This document shows, piece by piece, positions 34,698-43,034 of a stretch of 64,000 bases of DNA. The DNA comes from Clostridia bacterium (GTDB taxonomy: Bacteria > Bacillota > Clostridia > Oscillospirales > Acutalibacteraceae). Position 1 is the stretch's first letter; each line of letters begins with the position of its first letter. The notes beneath the pieces are model-generated. The model did not search any database and was not told the DNA's origin. It was given only the letters and a program-made list of their open reading frames with translations. The DNA is taken from the NCBI GenBank assembly GCA_017624735.1, contig JAGAMK010000060.1, positions 1 to 64,000 of the forward strand, written 5' to 3'. Made by a program: the position numbers and the translations under genes.

Positions 34698-35882
34698 ATG
34701 AAAGAATTTGAACTTAAATATGGTTGTAATCCAAACCAGAAACCATCAAAAATATTTATGGAAGATGGTTCAGAGCTTCCAATTGAAATTTTAAACGGAA
34801 GACCAGGATTTATTAATTTCCTTGATGCATTCAACTCATGGCAGCTTGTAAAAGAAATCAAAGATATCCTTCACATGCCTGCTGCAACATCATTTAAGCA
34901 TGTAAGCCCAACATCTGCTGCAGTTGGTGTTAAACTTCCAGATTCACTTAAAAAAGCTTGTTTTGTTGATGATATTGAAGGACTTGATGATTCTCCACTT
35001 GCTTGTGCATATGCTCGTGCTCGTGGTACTGACAGAATGTCATCATTTGGTGACTGGATTGCCCTCAGTGATGAATGTGATGCAACAACTGCAAAACTTG
35101 TCGCTCGTGAAGTTTCTGATGGTATTATTGCACCAGGATATTCAGATGAAGCTCTTGAAATCCTTAAGGGTAAGAGAAATGGTAACTATAATATCGTGAG
35201 AATTGATGCAAATTACGTTCCTGCTGTTCAGGAAAAGAAACAAGTTTTCGGTATTACATTTGAGCAGGGAAGAAATAACTTCAGAATTGACGAAGAACTT
35301 CTTTCAAACATGGTTACTGAAAATAAAGAATTCCCTGAGGAAGCAAAACGCGACCTTATAATTGCATTGATTACTCTTAAATATACACAGTCAAACTCTG
35401 TTTGCTATGCTTATGATGGACAAGCTATCGGTGTTGGTGCAGGTCAGCAGTCAAGAATTCATTGTACCAGACTTGCAGGCACAAAGGCTGACACATGGCA
35501 TCTTCGTCAGCATCCAAAAGTACTTTCACTTCCATTCCGTGATGATATTCGTCGTCCAGACAGAGATAATGTTATTGATGGTTATATAAATATGAATGAA
35601 GAAGATGTTTGTGCAGATGGAATTTGGCAGAAATACTTCAAGACACAGCCTGAACCACTTACTGCAGAAGAAGCAAGAGCATATCTTGATACAATCACAG
35701 GTGTTTCAGTTGGCTCAGATGCTTTCTTCCCATTCAGCGACAACATTGAAAGAGCTCGTAAGAGTGGTGTTTCTTACATCGCGGAGCCGGGCGGTTCAAT
35801 TCGTGATGATGTTGTTATTGATTGTTGTAATAAGTATGGTATCGCAATGGCATTCACAGGAATGCGTTTATTCCACCACTAA
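34698..35882 (+). CDS. stand-alone AICAR transformylase (PurH C-terminal-type)
   Basis: The 394-residue protein corresponds to the formyltransferase domain of PurH alone. It has LKYGCNPNQKP (about 6-16), the folate/AICAR-binding SFKHVSPTSAAVG (about 65-77), YARARGTDRMSSFGDW (about 104-119), the segment LKYTQSNSVCYAYDGQAIGVGAGQQSR (about 228-254) and the C-terminal SDAFFPF, then YIAEPGGSIRDD. No IMP cyclohydrolase domain precedes it; PurO just upstream supplies that step. It uses 10-formyl-tetrahydrofolate on ZMP, the riboswitch ligand, so its substrate is the signal for its own operon. Confidence 0.92.
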   Translation: MKEFELKYGCNPNQKPSKIFMEDGSELPIEILNGRPGFINFLDAFNSWQLVKEIKDILHMPAATSFKHVSPTSAAVGVKLPDSLKKACFVDDIEGLDDSPLACAYARARGTDRMSSFGDWIALSDECDATTAKLVAREVSDGIIAPGYSDEALEILKGKRNGNYNIVRIDANYVPAVQEKKQVFGITFEQGRNNFRIDEELLSNMVTENKEFPEEAKRDLIIALITLKYTQSNSVCYAYDGQAIGVGAGQQSRIHCTRLAGTKADTWHLRQHPKVLSLPFRDDIRRPDRDNVIDGYINMNEEDVCADGIWQKYFKTQPEPLTAEEARAYLDTITGVSVGSDAFFPFSDNIERARKSGVSYIAEPGGSIRDDVVIDCCNKYGIAMAFTGMRLFHH

Positions 35883-35897
35883 TTTTTGAGGTTTAAT

Positions 35898-37163
35898 ATG
35901 AAAATAATGGTTGTAGGTGGTGGCGGTAGAGAACACGCTATCATCAAAAAAATAAAAGAAAATAAAGATGTTACGGAAATTTTTGCATTGCCAGGTAATG
36001 GTGGTATAGCAGCAGATGCTACTTGTATAGATATCGGTGCTACTGATATTGATAAGATTGTATCTTTCGCAGTAGAAAACAAAATTGATTATGCAGTTGT
36101 TGCACCTGATGACCCATTAGTTTTAGGTTGTGTTGATTCTCTTGAAGAAAAGGGTATTCCATGTTTTGGACCAAGAGCAAATGCAGCAATTATCGAAGGT
36201 AGCAAAGTTTTCTCAAAAAACTTAATGAAAAAATATAATATTCCAACTGCTACATACGAAGTTTTCGAAGATATGGAAGCTGCTCTCAATTACCTTGAAA
36301 CTGCTCCTATTCCAACAGTTATCAAAGCAGATGGTCTTGCACTTGGTAAGGGTGTTATTATTGCACAGACTCGCGATGAAGCCAAAACTGCTGTACGTGA
36401 TATGATGGAAGGCGGTATTTTCGGTAAATCAGGTTCTCGTGTTGTTATCGAAGAATTCCTTACAGGTCCTGAAGTATCAGTTCTTGCTTTTACTGATGGT
36501 AATGTTGTTAAGCCAATGGTTTCTTCAATGGACCACAAACGTATCGGTGATAATGATACTGGTCTTAATACTGGCGGTATGGGTACTGTAGCACCAAACC
36601 CATATTATACAAAGGCAGTAGCTGATGAGTGTATGGAGACAATATTTCTTCCTACAATCAATGCTATGAATGCAGAAGGACGTACATTTAAAGGATGTCT
36701 ATACTTTGGTCTTATGCTTACACCAAATGGACCAAAAGTTATCGAATATAACTGCCGTTTTGGTGACCCTGAAACACAAGTTGTTCTTCCACTTCTTGAA
36801 AGTGATTTGCTTACTGTTATGAAAGCAACAACAAATGGAACTTTAGCTGATACAGAAGTTAAATTTGCTGACAAGCACGCTTGTTGTGTTATATTAGCTT
36901 CAAACGGTTATCCAACTGCTTATAAAAAAGGCTTTGAAATGAGCTTTACAGATGAAGCACTTGCAGCTACTTATGTAGCAGGTGCAAAAATTGAAAATGG
37001 AAAGCTTGTAACTGCAGGTGGTCGTGTCACTGGTACAACTGCTATTGCTGATTCCCTTGTAGAAGCAATTAAAGAAGCTTATCGTCTTTCAGACGGTGTA
37101 AAGTTTGAAGGTGCTTATCGCAGAACAGATATTGGTCAAAGAGCACTTCAGGCTTTAAACTAA
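35898..37163 (+). CDS. purD: phosphoribosylamine-glycine ligase
   Basis: The 421-residue ATP-grasp enzyme makes GAR. VVGGGGREHAII is at the N-terminus (about 5-16). FGPRANAAIIEGSKVFSK (about 92-109) leads into the ATP-grasp domain with VIKADGLALGKGV (about 137-149). SSMDHKRIGDNDTGLNTGGMG (about 210-230) and EYNCRFGDPETQ (about 282-293) complete the active site. The start is the ATG after TTTTGAGG; an in-frame TTG lies within that site. It stands between the AICAR transformylase and purL. Confidence 0.95.
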   Translation: MKIMVVGGGGREHAIIKKIKENKDVTEIFALPGNGGIAADATCIDIGATDIDKIVSFAVENKIDYAVVAPDDPLVLGCVDSLEEKGIPCFGPRANAAIIEGSKVFSKNLMKKYNIPTATYEVFEDMEAALNYLETAPIPTVIKADGLALGKGVIIAQTRDEAKTAVRDMMEGGIFGKSGSRVVIEEFLTGPEVSVLAFTDGNVVKPMVSSMDHKRIGDNDTGLNTGGMGTVAPNPYYTKAVADECMETIFLPTINAMNAEGRTFKGCLYFGLMLTPNGPKVIEYNCRFGDPETQVVLPLLESDLLTVMKATTNGTLADTEVKFADKHACCVILASNGYPTAYKKGFEMSFTDEALAATYVAGAKIENGKLVTAGGRVTGTTAIADSLVEAIKEAYRLSDGVKFEGAYRRTDIGQRALQALN

Positions 37164-37187
37164 GTTATATTGGAGGATAAATATCGT

Positions 37188-40100
37188 ATGGTATATCGTA
37201 TATTTGTTGAAAAGAAGATAGGATTAGATAACGAAGCAAAAGGTCTTCTTAATGAAGCAAAAAACTTGCTCGGCATTGAAAATTTAGAAGACATTCGTCT
37301 TTTTAATCGCTATGATGCAGAAAACATTACAAAAGAATTATTTGACTATTCTGTAAAAACGGTTTTCTCAGAGCCACAGCTAGACAATGTGTCAAATAGT
37401 GTTGAAATCCCTGATGCATTTGTTTTTGCAGTAGAAGCTCTTCCGGGACAGTTTGACCAGAGAGCAGACTCCGCTGCTCAGTGTATTCAGATTATTTCTC
37501 AGGGCGAGCGTCCACTTATCCGCACAGCAAAAGTTTATGCTCTTTATGGTGCTTTAACAGATGCTGATATTGTTGCTTTCAAAAATCACGTAATCAATGC
37601 TGTTGAAAGTCGTGAAGCAGCTCTTGAATTACCTGAAACACTTGTTGCTGAATATGCTGCTCCTGAAACAGTTGCTACAGTTGATGGCTTTATTGCTATG
37701 GATGAAGCAGGACTCAGTGAGCTTCTTGATGATAAAGGACTTGCAATGGACCTTGATGACCTTAAGTTCTTACAAGCATATTTCAAGGATACAGAGCACA
37801 GAGACCCTACAATTACCGAAATACGTGTTGTTGACACATATTGGTCCGACCATTGTCGTCATACAACATTCTCTACACATCTTGACAATGTTCGCATTGA
37901 TGACCCTGCAGTACAAGAAGCTTATGAGCGTTACCTTGCAGCAAGAGTTGAAGTTTATGGTGAAGAAAGGGCTGCATCACGTCCACAGACTTTGATGGAC
38001 ATTGCTACTATTGGTACAAAGACACTTAAAAAGCGTGGTCTTCTTCCTGAACTTGATGAAAGTGAAGAAATCAATGCTTGCTCAATTCATGTTACAGCAA
38101 CTGTAAATGGTGAAGACCAGGATTGGCTTCTTATGTTTAAGAATGAAACTCACAACCATCCAACAGAAATTGAACCATTTGGTGGTGCTGCTACATGTAT
38201 CGGAGGTTGTATCCGTGACCCACTTTCAGGTCGTGCTTATGTTCATCAAGCAATGCGTGTAACTGGTGCGGGCGACCCAAGAAAGACCATTGCAGAGACT
38301 TTAGAGGGTAAGCTTCCTCAGCGTAAAATCTGTCAGACTGCAGCAGCAGGTTATTCTTCTTACGGTAACCAGATTGGTCTTGCTACAGGTCACGTTGTAG
38401 AAATATATCATGAAGGCTTTGTTGCAAAACGTATGGAGTGCGGTGCTGTAGTTGCTGCTGCTCCTGCTTATAATGTACGCCGTGAGCGTCCAGCACCTGG
38501 TGACGTAATTGTTCTTCTCGGTGGTCGTACAGGCCGTGACGGTATCGGTGGTGCTACAGGTTCATCAAAGAGCCATAATATGAAATCTCTTACAACTATG
38601 GCTTCTGAAGTTCAGAAGGGTAATGCTCCTGAAGAAAGAAAAATTCAGAGACTTTTCCGTAATGCAGAGGTTACTCGTTTAATTAAGCGCTGTAATGACT
38701 TTGGTGCAGGTGGTGTATCTGTTGCTATAGGTGAACTTGCTCCTGGTCTTCAGATTGACCTTGATGCAGTTCGTAAAAAATATGAAGGTCTTGACGGAAC
38801 AGAAATTGCTATTTCTGAATCACAAGAACGTATGGCTGTTGTTGTTGCAGCTGAAGATGCAGATAAATTTATTGCATTTGCTCAAGAAGAAAACCTTGAA
38901 GCATACCGTGTTGCTGTTGTTACTGAAGAAGAACGCATGGTAATGAAATGGAAGGGTAATATCATCGCCAACCTTAGCCGTGAATTCCTTGATACAAACG
39001 GTGCAATTAAGCACATGGATGTTACAGTTACAAAAAAAGACCTTTCAGTATTAAGTAAAGCAATGTATGGCTCATTACGTGAAATGGCTTCTGACCTTCG
39101 TACAGCAAGCCAGAGAGGTCTTGTTGAACGCTTTGACTCAACTATTGGCGCAGGTAGCGTTGTAATGCCTTATGGCGGTAAGCGTCAGCTTACTCCTGCA
39201 CAGTCAATGGCTGCAGTATTGCCGGTGCTTCCGGGTCAAGAAACAGACCAGGCAAGCGTATTCAGCTGGGGATGTGACCCTGACCACCTTTCAGTTGACC
39301 CTTATACAGGTGCTCATGCATCAATTTACAACTCTGTTGCGAAGCTTGTTGCTGCAGGTTGTGACTATAAACTTGCATATCTCACATTACAGGAATTTTT
39401 CGAAAGACTTAAAACAGAACCAGAACGTTGGGGTAAGCCTTTTGCTGCTCTTCTCGGTGCATTTGATGCTCAGTTAGAATTGAATGCTGCTGCTATTGGT
39501 GGTAAGGACTCAATGTCAGGTACTTTCCTTGATTTGGATGTTCCACCAACACTTATTTCATTTGCTATTGCTCCTATCAAGAAACAGGATGTTATTAGTC
39601 CTGAATTTAAAGAAGCAAATCATCCAGTATATCTCTTTGGTGCAACTGATGAGAGTGCCGAAAGCCTTAAAGCTACATGGGAAGCATTCCATGCTCTTTG
39701 CAAAGAGGGTAAAGTGAAGGCTGCTTGGGCAGTTGAACATGGTATCGGTGAAGCAGTTATGAAGATGTCATTCGGTAACAATATTGGTTTCACTTCATCT
39801 GCAGACCTTAAGGATAACTGGCATCTTAGCATGTGGGGCTTCCTTGTTGCTGAACTTACTGACGACGTTGATATTCCAGGTGTAATGAAGCTTGGCACAA
39901 CTACTGAAGAACCAGTAATTAAGCTCCAAGATGATGTTGCAACAATTACAGAACTTTACGAATTGCATGCTGCAACGCTTGAGGATGTATATCCAACAAA
40001 AGCGAAAGAAGATAAGGGGGAAATTCCTACATATTCTTTTGAAGGAAAGTGCGAAGCTTCTCCAGCAAATAAAGTTGCTAAACCTAAAGTGCTTATTCCT

Positions 40101-40880
40101 GTATTCCCAGGCACTAACTGTGAGTATGATTCTGCTCGTGCAGTTGAAAAAGCAGGTGGTGAGGCAGAAATCTTCGTAATCAGAAATCTTACTGCTGAAG
40201 ATGTTGCAAGAAGTGTTGAAGGCTTCTCAGCAAAGGTAAGAGAAAGCCAGATTATTTTCATTCCTGGTGGTTTCTCAGGTGGTGATGAACCAGATGGTTC
40301 AGCTAAGTTCATTACTGCATTCTTCCGTAATCCTGCAGTTAAGGAAGCAGTTACAGACCTTCTTGATAACCGCGATGGTCTTATGTGCGGTATTTGCAAT
40401 GGTTTCCAAGCTCTTATCAAACTCGGTCTTGTTCCTTACGGAAAGATTATTGACACTGATGAAAATTGTCCTACACTTACGTTTAATAACATCAGTCGTC
40501 ACCAGAGTAGAATTGTTCACACAAGAATTGCATCAACAAAATCTCCATGGCTTAGCCTTATGAATGTTGGTGACGTTGTGAATGTTCCTATTTCTCATGG
40601 TGAGGGAAAATTCCTTGCTTCACAAGAACTTATTGCAGAACTTGCTGCTAATGGACAGATTGCTACACAATACGTTGACCTTGATGGTAATGCTACTTCA
40701 AATATTGATTTCAATCCAAATGGTTCATTATGTGCAATTGAAGGTATTACTTCACCTGATGGCCGTGTATTCGGAAAGATGGGACACAGTGAACGTATTG
40801 GTGATGGTCTTTATAAGAATGTTCCTGGTGAATATGATATCCGTATGTTTGAGGCAGCGGTTAAATATTTTAATAAATAA
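37188..40880 (+). CDS. purL: phosphoribosylformylglycinamidine synthase, single-chain form
   Basis: The 1230-residue protein unites the parts that are separate (PurS, PurL, PurQ) in Bacillus. The N-terminal PurS-like region is about 1-150. Two AIR-synthetase-like halves follow, with VVDTYWSDHCRHTTF (about 212), FKNETHNHPTEIEPFGGAATCIGG (about 317) and NDFGAGGVSVAIGE (about 503). A C-terminal class I glutaminase (about 970-1230) shows PVFPGTNCEYDSARA, the nucleophile Cys in CGICNGFQAL and His-Glu in GKMGHSERIG. It converts FGAR to FGAM using glutamine. The ATG is 11 nt after TTGGAGG. This is the last gene of the operon before the terminator. purB is not in the window. Confidence 0.97.
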   Translation: MVYRIFVEKKIGLDNEAKGLLNEAKNLLGIENLEDIRLFNRYDAENITKELFDYSVKTVFSEPQLDNVSNSVEIPDAFVFAVEALPGQFDQRADSAAQCIQIISQGERPLIRTAKVYALYGALTDADIVAFKNHVINAVESREAALELPETLVAEYAAPETVATVDGFIAMDEAGLSELLDDKGLAMDLDDLKFLQAYFKDTEHRDPTITEIRVVDTYWSDHCRHTTFSTHLDNVRIDDPAVQEAYERYLAARVEVYGEERAASRPQTLMDIATIGTKTLKKRGLLPELDESEEINACSIHVTATVNGEDQDWLLMFKNETHNHPTEIEPFGGAATCIGGCIRDPLSGRAYVHQAMRVTGAGDPRKTIAETLEGKLPQRKICQTAAAGYSSYGNQIGLATGHVVEIYHEGFVAKRMECGAVVAAAPAYNVRRERPAPGDVIVLLGGRTGRDGIGGATGSSKSHNMKSLTTMASEVQKGNAPEERKIQRLFRNAEVTRLIKRCNDFGAGGVSVAIGELAPGLQIDLDAVRKKYEGLDGTEIAISESQERMAVVVAAEDADKFIAFAQEENLEAYRVAVVTEEERMVMKWKGNIIANLSREFLDTNGAIKHMDVTVTKKDLSVLSKAMYGSLREMASDLRTASQRGLVERFDSTIGAGSVVMPYGGKRQLTPAQSMAAVLPVLPGQETDQASVFSWGCDPDHLSVDPYTGAHASIYNSVAKLVAAGCDYKLAYLTLQEFFERLKTEPERWGKPFAALLGAFDAQLELNAAAIGGKDSMSGTFLDLDVPPTLISFAIAPIKKQDVISPEFKEANHPVYLFGATDESAESLKATWEAFHALCKEGKVKAAWAVEHGIGEAVMKMSFGNNIGFTSSADLKDNWHLSMWGFLVAELTDDVDIPGVMKLGTTTEEPVIKLQDDVATITELYELHAATLEDVYPTKAKEDKGEIPTYSFEGKCEASPANKVAKPKVLIPVFPGTNCEYDSARAVEKAGGEAEIFVIRNLTAEDVARSVEGFSAKVRESQIIFIPGGFSGGDEPDGSAKFITAFFRNPAVKEAVTDLLDNRDGLMCGICNGFQALIKLGLVPYGKIIDTDENCPTLTFNNISRHQSRIVHTRIASTKSPWLSLMNVGDVVNVPISHGEGKFLASQELIAELAANGQIATQYVDLDGNATSNIDFNPNGSLCAIEGITSPDGRVFGKMGHSERIGDGLYKNVPGEYDIRMFEAAVKYFNK

Positions 40881-40897
40881 TATTACATTATAAATAT

Positions 40898-40932
40898 AAC
40901 CCGAGGCATAATGCTTCGGGTTGTTGCTTTTC
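40898..40932 (+). terminator. terminator of the pur operon
   Basis: AACCCGAGGCA (40898-40908) pairs with TGCTTCGGGTT (40912-40922) around a 3-nt loop, followed by GTTGCTTTTC. Confidence 0.85.
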
Positions 40933-40970
40933 TTAAAAACATATAATATAATTAGTGAGAGGTGAATAAT

Positions 40971-41183
40971 ATGGCTGTCAGATTAAATGAAAATAAAGAA
41001 TTAGTCGCAAAAATCCAAGAAGGACTCAAAAAGCGTGATGGTTACTGTCCTTGTAGACTTCCTAAAATTGAAGAATATAAATGTATCTGTGACGAGTTCA
41101 GGAAACAGATTGCTGACCCTGACTTTGAGGGGTATTGTCATTGTAAATTATATTATAAATCAAGAGATGAAAAACAAGGCTAA
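40971..41183 (+). CDS. small ferredoxin:thioredoxin reductase catalytic-chain-like protein
   Basis: This 70-residue protein carries the cysteine pattern of the ferredoxin:thioredoxin reductase catalytic chain: CPCR (about 26-29), CIC in place of the second CPC (about 39-41) and GYCHCKLY (about 56-63). That family holds a 4Fe-4S cluster next to a redox disulfide and passes electrons to thioredoxin. Spacing differs from plastid enzymes and the middle motif has Ile for Pro, as in short stand-alone homologues of anaerobes. No variable chain or thioredoxin lies nearby. The ATG follows GAGAGGTG; a TATAAT lies at 40942-40947. Cluster binding and partner are inferred. Confidence 0.75.
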   Translation: MAVRLNENKELVAKIQEGLKKRDGYCPCRLPKIEEYKCICDEFRKQIADPDFEGYCHCKLYYKSRDEKQG

Positions 41184-41208
41184 TGAGATTTCATTAGCCT
41201 TGTTTTTT
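41171..41208. terminator. bidirectional terminator, overlapping a stop codon
   Basis: A perfect 16-bp stem (41171-41186 with 41191-41206) has an A-rich left and T-rich right flank. Its left arm includes the last codons and stop of the FTR-like gene, and it also ends the convergent rex operon. Confidence 0.9.
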
Positions 41209-41843
41209 TATTCAATATTGCTTACATGATAACTTAATGTCATTAAACTATCACTTAAATGTACATTTTCAACTGCAACATTAGGAAAATCAGCAGCTAT
41301 ATCATAGTGACTGAAATTCCAGAAGCCCTTAATTCCCGATTCAACAAGTTGTGGTGCTAATTCTTTTGCAGCAGCACTTGGAATGCAGAGAACAGCTACG
41401 GTAGGGGAGTTGTCTTTACAAAAATTGTATATACCATCTGTATGACGTATTGGTAATCCGCGAAGCATTTGACCTGAAAGTGCTTTGTTTCTATCGAAAA
41501 CACCAATTATATTAAAGCCTCGTTCTTCAAAAGACATATGTAATGCAACTGCTTTACCGAGATTGCCTGCACCGATTAAAATAGCTTTTCTGTTTTTATT
41601 AACACCAAGTATAGTACCGATTTCGTTATAAAGGCTTTCAATATTGTAGCCATAACCTTGTTGACCAAAACCACCAAAGCAGTTTAAATCCTGTCTGATT
41701 TGAGATGCAGTAAATCCCATTTTTTGAGATAAATCTTTTGACGAAATTCTAACTACACCGTTTTCTTTTAATTCACCTAAAAATCTATAATATCTTGGAA
41801 GACGCTTTATGACAGAATTTGAAACACCATCATATTTAGTCAT
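41208..41843 (-). CDS. rex: redox-sensing transcriptional repressor Rex
   Basis: The 211-residue protein has an N-terminal winged helix (about 8-80; VIKRLPRYYRFL, then SKDLSQKMGFTASQIRQDLN as recognition part). A Rossmann domain follows, with AILIGAGNLGKAVALH (about 87-102), and a C-terminal dimer-swap helix. Rex leaves DNA when the NADH/NAD ratio rises. It starts 13 bp after the isocitrate dehydrogenase stop and is the third gene of that operon, so it probably controls its own transcription together with the citrate-branch enzymes. GAGGT lies 9 nt upstream of the ATG. Confidence 0.95.
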   Translation of the reverse strand: MTKYDGVSNSVIKRLPRYYRFLGELKENGVVRISSKDLSQKMGFTASQIRQDLNCFGGFGQQGYGYNIESLYNEIGTILGVNKNRKAILIGAGNLGKAVALHMSFEERGFNIIGVFDRNKALSGQMLRGLPIRHTDGIYNFCKDNSPTVAVLCIPSAAAKELAPQLVESGIKGFWNFSHYDIAADFPNVAVENVHLSDSLMTLSYHVSNIE

Positions 41844-41856
41844 ATTTTTTTACCTC

Positions 41857-43026
41857 TTATGAAAGTTTTTTTACTGTTTCCATTACGTAGTCACCGAAGG
41901 CACTACATGTTGCACCGTCCTCACGACCTGTAATAGTAAGTTTCTTTTCTTCAAACATACAAATATCAAGTGCTCTTTCAAGTAAATCAGCCTCTTTCTG
42001 TTTGCCGATGTGTGAAAGAAGCATTACAGTTGCTCTAAGCATTGAGCATGGGTCAGCATATTGACCTCTGCCTTCACGCATCATACGTGGAGCTGAGCCG
42101 TGAATTGCCTCAAACATAGCGTATCTCTTACCAAGGTTTGCACTACCGGCAGTACCAACACCACCTTGAAATTCGGCAGCTTCATCGGTGAGAATGTCGC
42201 CATAAAGGTTAGGAAGTATAAATACTTTAAAGTCTTTTCTTCTCTTTTCGTCGATAAGTTTAGCTGTTGTAATGTCAATGTACCACTCGTCTGTAATGAT
42301 TTCAGGGTATTCCTTACCAATTTCTTTACAAATTCTCAAGAATTTACCGTCAGTTGTTTTGATAACGTTGGCCTTATTGATAATAGAAACTCTTTCTTTT
42401 CCGTTTCTTCTTGCATAGTCATAAGCAATACGTGCAATTCTTTCAGTACCTTCAGTTGTTGTTACAACAAAGTCCATTGAGAGTTCATCAGTAACATTAA
42501 CACCCTTTGAACCAACAGCATAAGCACCTTCTGTATTTTCACGGAAGAAAGTCCAGTCAATACCTTGTTCTGCAACTTTAACAGGACGTACGTTAGCAAA
42601 AAGGTCGAGTTCTTTACGCATAGCAACATTCGCACTTTCAATGTTTGGCCATGGGTCTCCAGCCTGTGGCGTTGTTGTTGGTCCTTTAAGAATTACGTGA
42701 CATTCTTTAAGCTCAGCAAGAACGTCATCAGGAATTGCTTTCATAACAGCAACACGATTTTCAATTGTAAGTCCATCAATTACTTTGAACTCAATTTTAC
42801 CTGCTTTAACGTCATCAGCAAGCATATATTCAAGCACTCTTGCTGATTCTTTTGTGATGATAGGTCCAATACCATCGCCACCACAAACACCGATAATGAT
42901 TTTATCAAGATTATCAAAATCAACAAAGTCTTTTTGAGCTTTAATTTTTTCGTTTCTTGCGAGTTGTTCTCTTATAAGAGCTTCAAACTTAGCAAGTGCT
43001 TCTGAAATTTGTTTTTCCATATCCAT
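41857..43026 (-). CDS. isocitrate/isopropylmalate dehydrogenase family, probably NAD-type isocitrate dehydrogenase
   Basis: The 389-residue protein belongs to the beta-decarboxylating dehydrogenases. It has GVCGGDGIGPIITKES (about 47-62), KGPTTTPQAGDPWPNIESANVAMRKELDLFANVRP (about 114-148), FRENTEGAYAVG (about 160-171), INKANVIKTTDG (about 215-226), LPNLYGDILTDEAAEFQGGVG (about 272-292) and AIHGSAPRMM (about 309). TTPQAGDPWPNIES with a Ser is the substrate loop expected for isocitrate, and its position beside aconitase supports that over isopropylmalate. The second in-frame Met, six bases on, also has good spacing from AAGGAG. It would supply 2-oxoglutarate for glutamate. Confidence 0.85.
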   Translation of the reverse strand: MDMEKQISEALAKFEALIREQLARNEKIKAQKDFVDFDNLDKIIIGVCGGDGIGPIITKESARVLEYMLADDVKAGKIEFKVIDGLTIENRVAVMKAIPDDVLAELKECHVILKGPTTTPQAGDPWPNIESANVAMRKELDLFANVRPVKVAEQGIDWTFFRENTEGAYAVGSKGVNVTDELSMDFVVTTTEGTERIARIAYDYARRNGKERVSIINKANVIKTTDGKFLRICKEIGKEYPEIITDEWYIDITTAKLIDEKRRKDFKVFILPNLYGDILTDEAAEFQGGVGTAGSANLGKRYAMFEAIHGSAPRMMREGRGQYADPCSMLRATVMLLSHIGKQKEADLLERALDICMFEEKKLTITGREDGATCSAFGDYVMETVKKLS

Positions 43027-43034
43027 AAATCTCC

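Noticed and set aside
39956..40420. Minus-strand open frame of 154 codons within purL
   Set aside because: Antisense to the conserved glutaminase domain, with no binding site and no recognisable protein.
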